A stretch of DNA of 29,627 bases from positions 1 to 29,627 of the forward strand of contig JBDTOX010000073.1 of NCBI GenBank assembly GCA_039933015.1, written 5' to 3'. Under the pieces are notes generated by a model. That model had not been told where the DNA came from. It saw nothing but the letters and a program-made list of their open reading frames with translations, and ran no database searches. This document shows positions 15,251 to 23,560 of this stretch, piece after piece. The position numbers were made by a program, and so were the translations under genes. The stretch's first letter is position 1. Each line of letters begins with the position of its first letter. The DNA comes from JBDTOX01 sp039933015. GTDB lineage: Bacteria > Pseudomonadota > Gammaproteobacteria > Burkholderiales > Methylophilaceae.

Positions 15251-16377
15251 GCGAGTAATAACTTTTCCAAGGTAATACGATAAGTGTCTTTAAGCGGTTC
15301 AATGTCGGCTACGCCAACGCATTCGTTGAGCTTGTGTATGGTCGCGTTGAGCGGGCCGAATTCAATGACCTGCTGGCAGATGTCGGCGATGAAACGTCCA
15401 TCCGAAGTGCCGCCGCTGGTGGATAGCTCAGGCGTGACGCCATAAGCCTGTGCAATCGCGCCAGAGATGGCTTCGACCAGGTTGCCCTTGGGCGTCAAAT
15501 AGGGCTTGCCGGAATATTCCCACTGCAGATCGTAGTTCAGCGCGTGCTTGTCCAGCACGGCGTGGACACGTTCTTTCAAGCTGTCAGCGGTGCTGGCAGT
15601 CGAGAAGCGGAAATTAAACAGGATTTCCACTTCCCCCGGTACCACATTGGTGGCACCAGTGCCGCCATTCATGTTTGAGATTTGCCAGGAGGTAGGCGGG
15701 AAATATTCATTGCCGTTATCCCATGTGATCTCGACCAGGTCCTTGATTGCCGGGGCTACCAGATGGATGGGATTTTTGACCAGATGCGGATAGGCGATGT
15801 GGCCTTGTATGCCCTTGACGATGAGCTTGCCCGAGAGCGAACCACGGCGACCGTTCTTGATCATGTCGCCAACAACCTTATTGGAGGTGGGCTCGCCGAC
15901 GATGCAGTAATCAATCAGTTCGTTGCGGGCCTTGAGCGCCTCGACCACTTTGACCGTGCCGTCTACCGCAACACCTTCTTCATCCGAGGTAATCAGCAGG
16001 CCGATCGAACCCTTGTGCTCAGGGTGTAACGCGACAAAATCTTCAATGGCGGTGATAAAGGCGGCACATGAAGTTTTCATGTCCGCCGCACCGCGACCAT
16101 ACAGCATGCCGTCCTTGATGGTGGGCTCGAATGGAGGCGTGTGCCATTGGTCGACAGGGCCGGTCGGCACCACATCGGTATGGCCGGCGAAAACTAATAG
16201 CGGGCCACTAGTGCCGCGTCGCGCATAGAAATTATCGACATTGCCGAAGCGCATGCGCTCGATCTTGAAGCCCAGCGGCTCCAGTCGCGCAATCATGAGG
16301 TCTTGGCAGCCCGCGTCGTCTGGCGTGTTGGAGCGGCGGGAAATTAGCGCTTTGGCTAGTTCTAGAGTAGAGCTCAT
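15247..16377 (-). CDS. dapE: Succinyl-diaminopimelate desuccinylase
   Basis: DapE removes succinate from N-succinyl-L,L-diaminopimelate in lysine and cell wall synthesis, in the cytoplasm. The 376-residue M20 enzyme has all dinuclear zinc ligands: H66 (FAGHTDVVP), D99 (GRGAADMK), E134 of TSDEEG with E133 as base, E162 (VGEPTS) and H348 (IHKLNE). The dimerisation (lid) domain includes GIQGHIAYPHL. Length fits E. coli DapE (375). It overlaps yffB upstream and prmB downstream by ATGA on each side. dapD, the earlier step, is 3.3 kb away with a signalling gene pair in between. Confidence 0.97.
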   Translation of the reverse strand: MSSTLELAKALISRRSNTPDDAGCQDLMIARLEPLGFKIERMRFGNVDNFYARRGTSGPLLVFAGHTDVVPTGPVDQWHTPPFEPTIKDGMLYGRGAADMKTSCAAFITAIEDFVALHPEHKGSIGLLITSDEEGVAVDGTVKVVEALKARNELIDYCIVGEPTSNKVVGDMIKNGRRGSLSGKLIVKGIQGHIAYPHLVKNPIHLVAPAIKDLVEITWDNGNEYFPPTSWQISNMNGGTGATNVVPGEVEILFNFRFSTASTADSLKERVHAVLDKHALNYDLQWEYSGKPYLTPKGNLVEAISGAIAQAYGVTPELSTSGGTSDGRFIADICQQVIEFGPLNATIHKLNECVGVADIEPLKDTYRITLEKLLLA

Positions 16378-16724
16378 TGTGCAAGCAGCTTTCGATAAAT
16401 GTTTTCGTCAAAGCCCAGGTGCAGGATTTTGTCATTCTCGATCAACACCGGGCGTTTAATCACGGAAGATTTTTCCAGCATCAATGCAAGAGCAGAAGCA
16501 TTGTCGTGGATGGCGGCCTTGGTTTCGTCGCTCAAGCCGCGCCACGTCATACCAGCACGGTTGACGAGCTTCTCCCATGGTACCTGTGCGAGCCAGCCAT
16601 TGATCAGTTCGGCATTAATGCCATCTTTCTTGAAGTCATGAAATTGCACTTCAATGCCGTTTTCTGCCAGCCAGACGCGAGCTTTTTTTACAGTATTGCA
16701 TTTGGGAATGCCGTATAGCTTCAT
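16374..16724 (-). CDS. yffB: ArsC/Spx-like reductase family protein YffB
   Basis: The 116-residue protein has the thioredoxin-like fold of the ArsC family: MKLYGIPKCNTVKKARVWL with a single conserved cysteine (C9), then EVQFHDFKKDGI and the C-terminal SVIKRPVLIENDKILHLGFDE. YffB relatives are thought to be glutathione-dependent reductases, not arsenate reductases; the substrate is unknown. It precedes dapE with a four-base overlap, as yffB does in E. coli. No Shine-Dalgarno sequence precedes the ATG; a strong-looking -10 lies very close, which suggests a leaderless mRNA. Confidence 0.9.
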   Translation of the reverse strand: MKLYGIPKCNTVKKARVWLAENGIEVQFHDFKKDGINAELINGWLAQVPWEKLVNRAGMTWRGLSDETKAAIHDNASALALMLEKSSVIKRPVLIENDKILHLGFDENIYRKLLAQ

Positions 16725-16733
16725 CAGATAGGC

Positions 16734-16742
16734 AATATAACA
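16734..16742 (-). promoter_or_regulatory. Possible extended -10 promoter for a leaderless yffB mRNA
   Basis: On the minus strand TGTTATATT (TG, one base, TATATT) lies only nine bases before the yffB ATG. Transcription would start at or within three bases of the start codon. No Shine-Dalgarno sequence exists here, in agreement with leaderless translation. The -35 is weak. Confidence 0.3.
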
Positions 16743-16844
16743 AGCAAAGCGTAATTCTAACAGTAGGGGAGGGATGAGTGCGATGCGTATTACAGCCGGG
16801 ATATCGCTGATGCCACTTGCACAGCCATGTAGGTGGTTATGAGA

Positions 16845-17291
16845 TTAGCTGTTGCTAACCTGGCTTTTTGGAGGCTCGCAGGTTGCATGCTTGCCAGTGG
16901 CCCAATGCAGCGCCGCTTCTATCTTATGTATCAGGTGTTTGCTATCGAAAGGTTTGTTTAGAAAGCCGAACACTCCACGCTGCGTCGCAGCCTCAGCTTC
17001 TTGCAGGGTAGTAATGCGTGCTGTCAGCAGGATAACTGGCAGTGCTGAGTCTATTGCATAAATCGCGTCGAATAAGGCTAAACCATCCATGCCGGGCATA
17101 TGCAAATCACTAATGACTAGCGCCGGAACACTTAAGGCCATTTGCGCCAGTGCTTCTTCCCCGTTATTTGCAGATAGCACGTGATAGCCTGCGGCTGTGA
17201 GCCGCATACCGAGTAGCCTAAGAATATCCGGGTCATCATCTACCGTGAGGATTTTTCGGCCAGCCCAATGCGGTTGAGTGGTATGGATCAT
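16845..17291 (-). CDS. Single-domain response regulator (receiver only)
   Basis: The 148-residue protein is one receiver domain: acidic pair D18 and D19 (VDDDPD), phosphoacceptor D62 (ISDLHMPGMDG), T90 (LLTAR) and K113 (NKPF). No output domain follows; the last 20 residues are polar. It likely passes a phosphoryl signal to a partner protein by binding. Its ATG overlaps the stop of the MHYT-GGDEF-EAL gene (ATGA at 17288-17291), so they are coupled and probably work in one pathway. No histidine kinase is in the window. The 120 bases downstream, to yffB, hold no gene. Confidence 0.93.
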   Translation of the reverse strand: MIHTTQPHWAGRKILTVDDDPDILRLLGMRLTAAGYHVLSANNGEEALAQMALSVPALVISDLHMPGMDGLALFDAIYAIDSALPVILLTARITTLQEAEAATQRGVFGFLNKPFDSKHLIHKIEAALHWATGKHATCEPPKSQVSNS

Positions 17292-19396
17292 ATGCTGGGT
17301 ACCTCTGGCTTCCCTGTGTCGGGGTCTTGCTTGATAGTCGTTAAACGCAGAATCAAACCTGCCAGATTTTCTTCAGGCACAGGGCGGGCAAATAAAAAGC
17401 CTTGTAGCTGATCGCAACCAAGTTCGGTCAGTACCTTGCGCTGATCTTCAGTCTCTACACCTGCAGCGACCACCCTCAACTTCAGTGCGTGCGCCAGCTG
17501 TATCACGGCATCTACAATCGCGCGAGTCTGCTTGTCGCTACTGATAGTGGCAATAAATGAACGATCCAGCTTGAGTTCGTTGATCTTAATGCGCTGCAGA
17601 TAGGTGAGGCTGGAATTGCCAGTGCCGAAGCCATTCAGGCCAATCTCAATACCGGCATGTTTAAAATCCGTGAGTATTGCATTGATTTGATCCAGGCTAT
17701 CCAGAGCGCTGGATTCGGTGATCTCGAACATGATGGATGAAAGCGGCAGGTCGAAGCGTTGCAGCACTTGTAATATATCCGTGACCAAACAGGGGTTACG
17801 AAATTGCTGTGGAGACAGGTTAATTGCAATTTTGAGCGTGATGCCCTGGGCGCGCAGGCGGTACAGCGCCCGGCACGATTCTTCAATTACCCAGTCGCCA
17901 ATCTGGTTGATCATGCCAAAGCGTTCAGCTGCGGGGATGAAAGTTGTGGGAGCAATCCTCCCTTTAATTGGATGCTTCCAACGCAGCAGGGCTTCAACAC
18001 CGACTACTGCACAAGTTTTACTATCAATTTTTGGCTGAAAATATAATTTTAATTCATCTCTGGATAGGGCTTGCCGTATGCCGTGTTGCATTTCCAGTAA
18101 CTGGTCGGACGCCAGCTCAATGTCCGCATCGTAAAAGCGGAACTGGTTTTTGCCATCGCTTTTGGCGCGATACATTGCTGCATCGGCGCATACCAGCAGG
18201 TGCTTAATGTCGCCATCACGTGGATAGACAGCAATACCTATCGAAGCGGAAATGCTGATCTCGTGCTGATCAATAAAAAATACTTCGCGTAGCGAATGAA
18301 TAATTCGATCGACAATCGGGACAATATCCTGATCTGATTTAATGTCCTCAAGCAGCGCTACAAACTCATCGCCGCCCATGCGGGCCACAATGTCGCCGCC
18401 ACGCACTGCAGTGTTTAGGCGCTTGGCTACTGCAAGCAATACCTCATCGCCAACATGGTGGCCAAGCACGTCATTAACCAGCTTGAAGCCGTCGAGATCG
18501 ATAAAGGCCACCGCCAGTGAATTTCCCATGCGCATCGTGCGCCCTATGGCCACTTCCAGATGTTGCTGGAACAGGCGACGGTTGGGTAGTTGCGTGAGCG
18601 CATCTATCATCGCCATGCGGCTTAACTCATCATTGGCATCTTTCAGCGAAAGATTGAGCGATGCCGCCCGGCCTTCCAGATGCGCATCAAGCGCGGAAAC
18701 AATAATAGTTGCCAACAGCAAGCCAACGACACCCAGCGCAATCGTTACAGCCAGTAACTCTGGCCGGGCTGTTGCCGCTGCACCACAAACAGAATCAGGT
18801 GAAAACTCGGCGGCTGCCATAGCGGTGTAATGCATGCCAGTGATTGCGACAGACATTACCGCGGCGGCCAGTATTTTCGACATCCAGGCTTGCTTGATAT
18901 CTTGCGTGCGTAACCGAAACAGAATCAGCAGGGCGACAATAGAGGCGGCAACGGCTATCAGTATGGATAGCGATAACAAGGTCTGGCTGTAAGTAATAGG
19001 CGGCGACATGTGCATGGCATGCATGCCGGTGTAGTGCATGCCGCTAATGCCAGTGCCCATGAATAGGCCGCCTGTAATCAGCAGGTGTCTGGACAGCTCA
19101 GGCTGCTGCGTAATTTTCAATGCCAGCCAGGAGGTTGCCACGGCAATCAGCCATGAGAGAGCGCTGTAATCAAAGGCATAGCCGAGGGGAATGGGTAGCG
19201 AGAATGCCAGCATGCCGACAAAGTGCATGCACCAAATGCCCGACCCCATTGCAAGCGCGCCGCTGAGCAGCCAAAGCTCTGCGGCTCTAGGCTCGCTGCG
19301 ATGCACCTTGGCGGACAGGATGAAAGCAGCCAGGGAAGCAATAAAAGCGACCAATAAGGACAGCAGGACCAGGCGATAGTCGTAGCTGCCTAGCAT
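17288..19396 (-). CDS. MHYT-GGDEF-EAL membrane protein with degenerate EAL domain
   Basis: The 702-residue start (ATG 19394-19396) is chosen because AAGGCGGG precedes it and MLGSYDYRLVLLS is where MHYT proteins begin; the longer frame needs a TTG. Seven membrane helices carry MHFV (57-60), MHYT (120-123) and MHYT (188-191), a likely metal- and gas-sensing domain. The GGDEF domain is intact (GGDEF 341-345) with inhibitory site RGGD (332-335), so it probably makes c-di-GMP. The EAL domain keeps E468 (EALLRW), N526 and K609. But the catalytic DDFGTG loop reads NGFGTG (588-593), and EGVE reads AGVE (A645). Phosphodiesterase activity is therefore unlikely; the domain may bind nucleotide or protein instead. 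Confidence 0.94.
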   Translation of the reverse strand: MLGSYDYRLVLLSLLVAFIASLAAFILSAKVHRSEPRAAELWLLSGALAMGSGIWCMHFVGMLAFSLPIPLGYAFDYSALSWLIAVATSWLALKITQQPELSRHLLITGGLFMGTGISGMHYTGMHAMHMSPPITYSQTLLSLSILIAVAASIVALLILFRLRTQDIKQAWMSKILAAAVMSVAITGMHYTAMAAAEFSPDSVCGAAATARPELLAVTIALGVVGLLLATIIVSALDAHLEGRAASLNLSLKDANDELSRMAMIDALTQLPNRRLFQQHLEVAIGRTMRMGNSLAVAFIDLDGFKLVNDVLGHHVGDEVLLAVAKRLNTAVRGGDIVARMGGDEFVALLEDIKSDQDIVPIVDRIIHSLREVFFIDQHEISISASIGIAVYPRDGDIKHLLVCADAAMYRAKSDGKNQFRFYDADIELASDQLLEMQHGIRQALSRDELKLYFQPKIDSKTCAVVGVEALLRWKHPIKGRIAPTTFIPAAERFGMINQIGDWVIEESCRALYRLRAQGITLKIAINLSPQQFRNPCLVTDILQVLQRFDLPLSSIMFEITESSALDSLDQINAILTDFKHAGIEIGLNGFGTGNSSLTYLQRIKINELKLDRSFIATISSDKQTRAIVDAVIQLAHALKLRVVAAGVETEDQRKVLTELGCDQLQGFLFARPVPEENLAGLILRLTTIKQDPDTGKPEVPSI

Positions 19397-19575
19397 GCGG
19401 CCCGCCTTGTGAGCCAATACTGAAGAAGGGTTGCAGTAAGCGTTAGCATGATACTGCAAGCGCAAGTTGTATGCCCATGTGCGGGGCAGGCCGTAGATTA
19501 GTGCCAGGCGAGCTTGTAAATATCTCTGGAAGTGAGTATTGGTGCGGCTTTATTGGACTTCGGTTGTACTTTTAC

Positions 19576-19593
19576 CCGGCTTGAATAAGCCGG
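19576..19593. repeat. Small hairpin downstream of dapD
   Basis: CCGGCTT-GAAT-AAGCCGG forms a perfect seven-base stem with a four-base loop. It lacks a T run on either strand, so it is not a convincing terminator. The stretch 19397-19688 (292 bases) holds no gene: only this, the next hairpin and presumably the promoter of the MHYT-GGDEF-EAL gene, which I cannot pick out. Confidence 0.4.
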
Positions 19594-19618
19594 ATTGAGC
19601 GCTGTGGCGGACTGAAAT

Positions 19619-19646
19619 AACAACACCCGCCGTAGCGGGTGTTGTT
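19619..19646 (-). terminator. Probable terminator after dapD
   Basis: A perfect 12-bp stem (AACAACACCCGC with GCGGGTGTTGTT) around a four-base CGTA loop lies 43 bases downstream of the dapD stop. On the minus strand it is followed by TTATTTC, a short, imperfect T tract. No T run follows on the plus strand, so it serves dapD. Confidence 0.65.
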
Positions 19647-19688
19647 AGCGCTTTGACCGGGTTGTCGAAATTATGACAGCCCGGAGGG

Positions 19689-20516
19689 TCAGATGCCGCG
19701 CAGTAGTTCGTTGATACCGACCTTGCCCAAAGTCTTGGCATCCACCTTCTTCACGATGACAGCGCAATAGAGGCTGTATGTGCCATCCTTGGCAGGCAGA
19801 TTGCCGGATACCACCACGGAGCCGGCAGGCACGCGGCCATAAAACACTTCGCCGGTTTCGCGATCGTAGATCTTGGTGGATTGGCCGATATACACGCCCA
19901 TGGAGATTACGCAATTGTCTTCCACAATCACGCCCTCTACGACTTCGGAGCGCGCGCCGATAAAGCAGTTGTCGCCGATGATGGTAGGGCCGGCTTGTAC
20001 AGGTTCCAGTACGCCACCAATGCCGACGCCGCCGGAGAGGTGCACGTTCTTGCCGATCTGGGCGCAGGAGCCGACGGTAGCCCAGGTATCAACCATGGTG
20101 CCTTCATCCACATAAGCGCCGATATTGACATAAGAGGGCATTAGCACGGCATTCTTGCCGATGAATGAACCGCGGCGGACGATGGCGTTAGGCACTACAC
20201 GGAAGCCGCCTGCCTTGAAATCCGCCTCAGTGTAATCAGCAAATTTGGGTGGAACCTTATCAAAATATTTGGTGCAGCCACCATCCAGCAAAATGTTGTC
20301 TTCCAGACGAAAAGACAGCAGCACCGCCTTCTTGATCCATTGGTGCGTCACCCATTCCTGCGTGCCAGCCTTGCGTTCGGCAACACGCAATTTGCCTGCG
20401 TCGAGGTCAGCCAGTACGCCGAATACGGCATCTTTGACTTCCTTGCTGGCATTGACGGGAGTGATGTCGGCGCGACGCTCGAAAGCGTCTTCAATGATCT
20501 GTTGCAGTTGGCTCAT
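19689..20516 (-). CDS. dapD: Tetrahydrodipicolinate N-succinyltransferase
   Basis: DapD transfers succinyl from succinyl-CoA to tetrahydrodipicolinate in lysine/diaminopimelate synthesis. The start is the ATG at 20514-20516 (MSQLQQIIEDAFERRADI), giving 275 residues, against 274 in E. coli; GGAAACC lies just upstream. A longer frame begins with TTG and is not used. The N-terminal helical domain is followed by left-handed parallel beta-helix hexapeptide repeats from about 105 to 235 (AVLMPSYVNIGAYVDEGTMVDTWATVGSCAQIGKN in pieces, GGVGIGGVLEP, IGARSEVVEGVIVED). The C-terminal extension (KDGTYSLYCAVIVKKVD) binds CoA. It stands apart from dapE, separated by the c-di-GMP gene pair. Confidence 0.97.
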   Translation of the reverse strand: MSQLQQIIEDAFERRADITPVNASKEVKDAVFGVLADLDAGKLRVAERKAGTQEWVTHQWIKKAVLLSFRLEDNILLDGGCTKYFDKVPPKFADYTEADFKAGGFRVVPNAIVRRGSFIGKNAVLMPSYVNIGAYVDEGTMVDTWATVGSCAQIGKNVHLSGGVGIGGVLEPVQAGPTIIGDNCFIGARSEVVEGVIVEDNCVISMGVYIGQSTKIYDRETGEVFYGRVPAGSVVVSGNLPAKDGTYSLYCAVIVKKVDAKTLGKVGINELLRGI

Positions 20517-20660
20517 GGTGGTTTCCGGAAGTGACAAAATAAAACGCTATTTTACCGCCATTCTGCTGCCCCATAAAATCAAAGCGCAAAACAAACCGCC
20601 AAATGCTTGCTGATCCGCTTCGGTTAACTTGCTATTCGGCGATGAGCGGGCAGTGAGGAC

Positions 20661-21497
20661 TCATGGTTTTTTGTTCTTGGCTTGCTCATACAGCGGCATG
20701 ACGGCGGGAATCAGCCGCTTGATATCGTCCATGCGTGATGCATCGGAAGGGTGTGTGCTCAGGAATTCGGGCGGCTTCGCTCCGCCTGCCTTAGCCATTT
20801 TTTCCCAAAGTGTTAAGGCCGCATTGGGGTTATATCCGGCACGGGCGGCAAGTTCCAGGCCGATCTGGTCCGCCTCATGCTCAGCACGGCGGCTGTGCGG
20901 CAAGGTCAAGGCTACTGCGGCGACGGTGCTGCCTAGAGCTAATGCGGTACCAGCCTTGTTTGAATCCTTGGAGGTGATACCGACGACAGCAGCCAGACCC
21001 AGTAAGCCAATTTGCTGGGCATAGGCTTCTGACATTTGCTCACGGCTATGCTCACGCAAGGCATGAGCCATTTCGTGGCCCATGACAGCGGCTAGTTCGT
21101 CATCCGTGGGTTTGATCTGATCGAGCAGGCCGCTGTAGACCATGATTTTGCCACCCGCCATGCAATAGGCATTGATTTCTTTGCTTTCCTGCACGTTGAT
21201 CGCCCATTTCCAGTTCAGTGCATCAGGGCGGAAAGTTCCGGTCTGCGCAATCAGGCGCTGGGCAATATTGCGTACCCGTGCTGTTTCGGCCGAGTCGGTA
21301 TTAAGGGCTTTATTTGAATCCGCCTGCTTCAGCGTCTGAATATAGCTCTGTGCAGACATGTTTTCCACCTGCTGCTCGGACAGCAGCATGTATTGTTTAC
21401 GTTCAACACCGACAGTGCCGGATTTGGTGGTCTGTACGCTGGTGCAACCGCCCAGTGCCAGCGTAAAGGCGATTAACAGGCTGGTAATATTTTTCAT
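20661..21497 (-). CDS. M48 family metallopeptidase, outer-membrane lipoprotein (LoiP/YggG-like)
   Basis: The 278-residue protein starts with a lipoprotein signal peptide and lipobox (LALGGC, acylated C18). The zinc motif is HEMAH (141-145), with E206 in AEHEADQIGLELA as the likely third ligand; both are the M48 pattern. Downstream hydrophobic stretches (163-174, 184-200) and FLSTHPSDASRMDDIKRL are typical of the BepA/LoiP/YggG group that degrade damaged or misfolded outer-membrane proteins. No TPR repeats are present, so it is closer to LoiP than BepA. It lies between dapD and kup, with intergenic gaps of 144 and 94 bases. Confidence 0.92.
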   Translation of the reverse strand: MKNITSLLIAFTLALGGCTSVQTTKSGTVGVERKQYMLLSEQQVENMSAQSYIQTLKQADSNKALNTDSAETARVRNIAQRLIAQTGTFRPDALNWKWAINVQESKEINAYCMAGGKIMVYSGLLDQIKPTDDELAAVMGHEMAHALREHSREQMSEAYAQQIGLLGLAAVVGITSKDSNKAGTALALGSTVAAVALTLPHSRRAEHEADQIGLELAARAGYNPNAALTLWEKMAKAGGAKPPEFLSTHPSDASRMDDIKRLIPAVMPLYEQAKNKKP

Positions 21498-21591
21498 AAC
21501 AATGCCTCGCTCAGAATTGACTTTGGGTATTGACGTTTAGTAATTGGCCTCATTAAGCAAACGCACTTGCTGATAACAGGATAAGGCAAAG

Positions 21592-23475
21592 TCACAAAAT
21601 GACTTGCGATCCCAATTCGACCACCCGATTGGGCGGGAGTTTGAAATAGTTGGTCACGCTATCTGCATTGCGGAACAAGGCGACGAATATTTTTTCGCGC
21701 CAGTAAGCCATGTCTGAATCACGCTTGGCAATCAATGTCTCCTTGCCGATGAAGAACGAGGTATCCATGGCGTCAAACACCAAGCCCTGTGTCGCGCAGA
21801 GGCCCATGTCAAGCGGCAGGTCCGGGTCGTCCTTGAATCCGTATTTTATGACAACACGATAAAACTCGTTAGGCAGCTTTTCCACTTCTGCGCGATCTTC
21901 AGGTGGAATGTAAGGAACATCCTCGGACTTGACGGTAAGCAATACCACTTTCTCATGCAGCACCTTGTTGTGTTTGAGGTTATGCAGCAGGGCATGCGGT
22001 ACGCCTTGCAGGTCGGGGGTCATGAACACTGCGGTACCCGGCACGCGGGTGGGCGGGTGGCTGCCGATGGCCTCAATAAAAGGTTCAAGCGCCATGGCAT
22101 CGCTCTTCAGGCGCATATACAACAGCTTGCGGCCAGTTTTCCAGGTGCTCATGACGGTAAAAATGACTACTCCAATCAATAGCGGGAACCAGCCGCCGGA
22201 GGGGATTTTAAGCAGATTGGCACCAAAGAAAGCCAAATCTATCACCATAAATACGCTTATTAGCAGGCCGGTGCGTAGTTTGCTCCAGCCCCATACATTA
22301 TGGAATACGATTGCCGCCAAGATGGTGGTAAATATCATATTACCTGTGGCGGCCACACCATAAGCGGCCGCTAAATTGCTTGAAGAGCCGAACCCAATAA
22401 CCAGGGCCATGACAGCCAGCATCAGGCTCCAGTTCACGCGCGGCATATAAATTTGTCCAGCCTCGCTTTCAGAGGTGTGGTTCACCCGCATGCGTGGCAG
22501 ATAACCCAGTTGCAAAGCCTGCCGCGATACCGAGAATGCGCCTGAAATAACGGCCTGGGAAGCAATGACGGTAGCCAGTGTTGCCAGCACTATCATTGGG
22601 TAAAGCAACGCAGGAGGTACCAGCAGGTAAAATGGGTTTTTGACCGTAGCCGGGTCATGCAGTATCAGCGCACCCTGGCCAAAATAGTTGAGCAGCAAGG
22701 CAGGCAATACCACAATGAGCCACGCCAGCGTAATCGGTTTGCGGCCAAAGTGGCCCATGTCGGCATACAAGGCCTCGGTACCTGTGACAGCCAGCACCAC
22801 GGCACCTAGTGCGGCAAATCCCAGCCAATGATTAGTCTGGAAAAAGTGTAGGGCATGTATCGGGTTGATAGCCTGCAGTACGGCTGGCTCCTGGACTATG
22901 CCATGAACACCGAGTGCTGCCAGTGACAGGAACCATACCAGCATTACCGGCCCGAATAGAATGCCCATGATCGCCGTACCCTTGGACTGGAACCAGAACA
23001 GCAAAAACAGCACCGCCAGGGTGGCCGGAATGATGGCATGTTCCAGTTGCGGCGCCGCTACCTCCAGGCCTTCAATCGCGGACAGCACGGAAATCGCCGG
23101 CGTGATCATGCCATCCGCATAAAACATACAGGCCCCGAGTATGCCGATAAGCATGACGAACTTCTGTTTTTTGGCGCTCCTGGGACTGCTTCCTGATGCC
23201 AGCGCTATCAGTGCCATGATGCCACCTTCGCCGCGGTTATCCGCACGCATGACAAAGCTCACATATTTGACGGTAACTACCAGGATCAGCGCCCACAAAA
23301 TCAGCGAGAGCACACCCAATACATTTGCCGGATCGATAGGTACGATATGGTGTGGGTCGGTGAAAACTGCCTGTACGGCATAAATCGGACTAGTGCCTAT
23401 ATCGCCATAGACAACGCCTAGAGCCGCTAGTGAGAGGGTAGACAAACGGGACTTGCTGGTGTTGGCAGAATCCAT
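21592..23475 (-). CDS. kup: Low-affinity potassium transport system protein Kup
   Basis: Kup imports K+ with protons through the inner membrane. The 627-residue protein has the N-terminal signature LAALGVVYGDIGTSPIYAVQ (17-36) and about twelve membrane helices up to residue 445. RADNRGEGGIMALIALA, FYADGMITPAISVLSAIEG and AVTGTEALYADMGHFGR are diagnostic. The cytoplasmic C-terminal region (450-627) ends with PPNRVVELGSQVIL. The ATG (23473-23475) fits the family length (E. coli 622). It is transcribed alone or with the M48 gene downstream. Confidence 0.96.
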   Translation of the reverse strand: MDSANTSKSRLSTLSLAALGVVYGDIGTSPIYAVQAVFTDPHHIVPIDPANVLGVLSLILWALILVVTVKYVSFVMRADNRGEGGIMALIALASGSSPRSAKKQKFVMLIGILGACMFYADGMITPAISVLSAIEGLEVAAPQLEHAIIPATLAVLFLLFWFQSKGTAIMGILFGPVMLVWFLSLAALGVHGIVQEPAVLQAINPIHALHFFQTNHWLGFAALGAVVLAVTGTEALYADMGHFGRKPITLAWLIVVLPALLLNYFGQGALILHDPATVKNPFYLLVPPALLYPMIVLATLATVIASQAVISGAFSVSRQALQLGYLPRMRVNHTSESEAGQIYMPRVNWSLMLAVMALVIGFGSSSNLAAAYGVAATGNMIFTTILAAIVFHNVWGWSKLRTGLLISVFMVIDLAFFGANLLKIPSGGWFPLLIGVVIFTVMSTWKTGRKLLYMRLKSDAMALEPFIEAIGSHPPTRVPGTAVFMTPDLQGVPHALLHNLKHNKVLHEKVVLLTVKSEDVPYIPPEDRAEVEKLPNEFYRVVIKYGFKDDPDLPLDMGLCATQGLVFDAMDTSFFIGKETLIAKRDSDMAYWREKIFVALFRNADSVTNYFKLPPNRVVELGSQVIL

Positions 23476-23504
23476 ACTGGCAAGTTCAAGTAAGAAGTTG
23501 GCGT

Positions 23505-23513
23505 ATTTTATCA
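23505..23513 (-). promoter_or_regulatory. Possible extended -10 promoter for kup
   Basis: TGATAAAAT (TG, one base, TAAAAT) on the minus strand lies 29 bases upstream of the kup ATG, giving a leader of roughly 20-25 bases. The -35 is not recognisable. Confidence 0.35.
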
Positions 23514-23560
23514 GCTAACGGGCCACGCATCTGTATTAAGGCGATATTTTCCATAACACT

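Noticed and set aside
19397..19465. TTG-started extension of the MHYT-GGDEF-EAL protein
   Set aside because: The added 23 residues are not part of MHYT proteins, and the ATG at 19396 has a good Shine-Dalgarno sequence.
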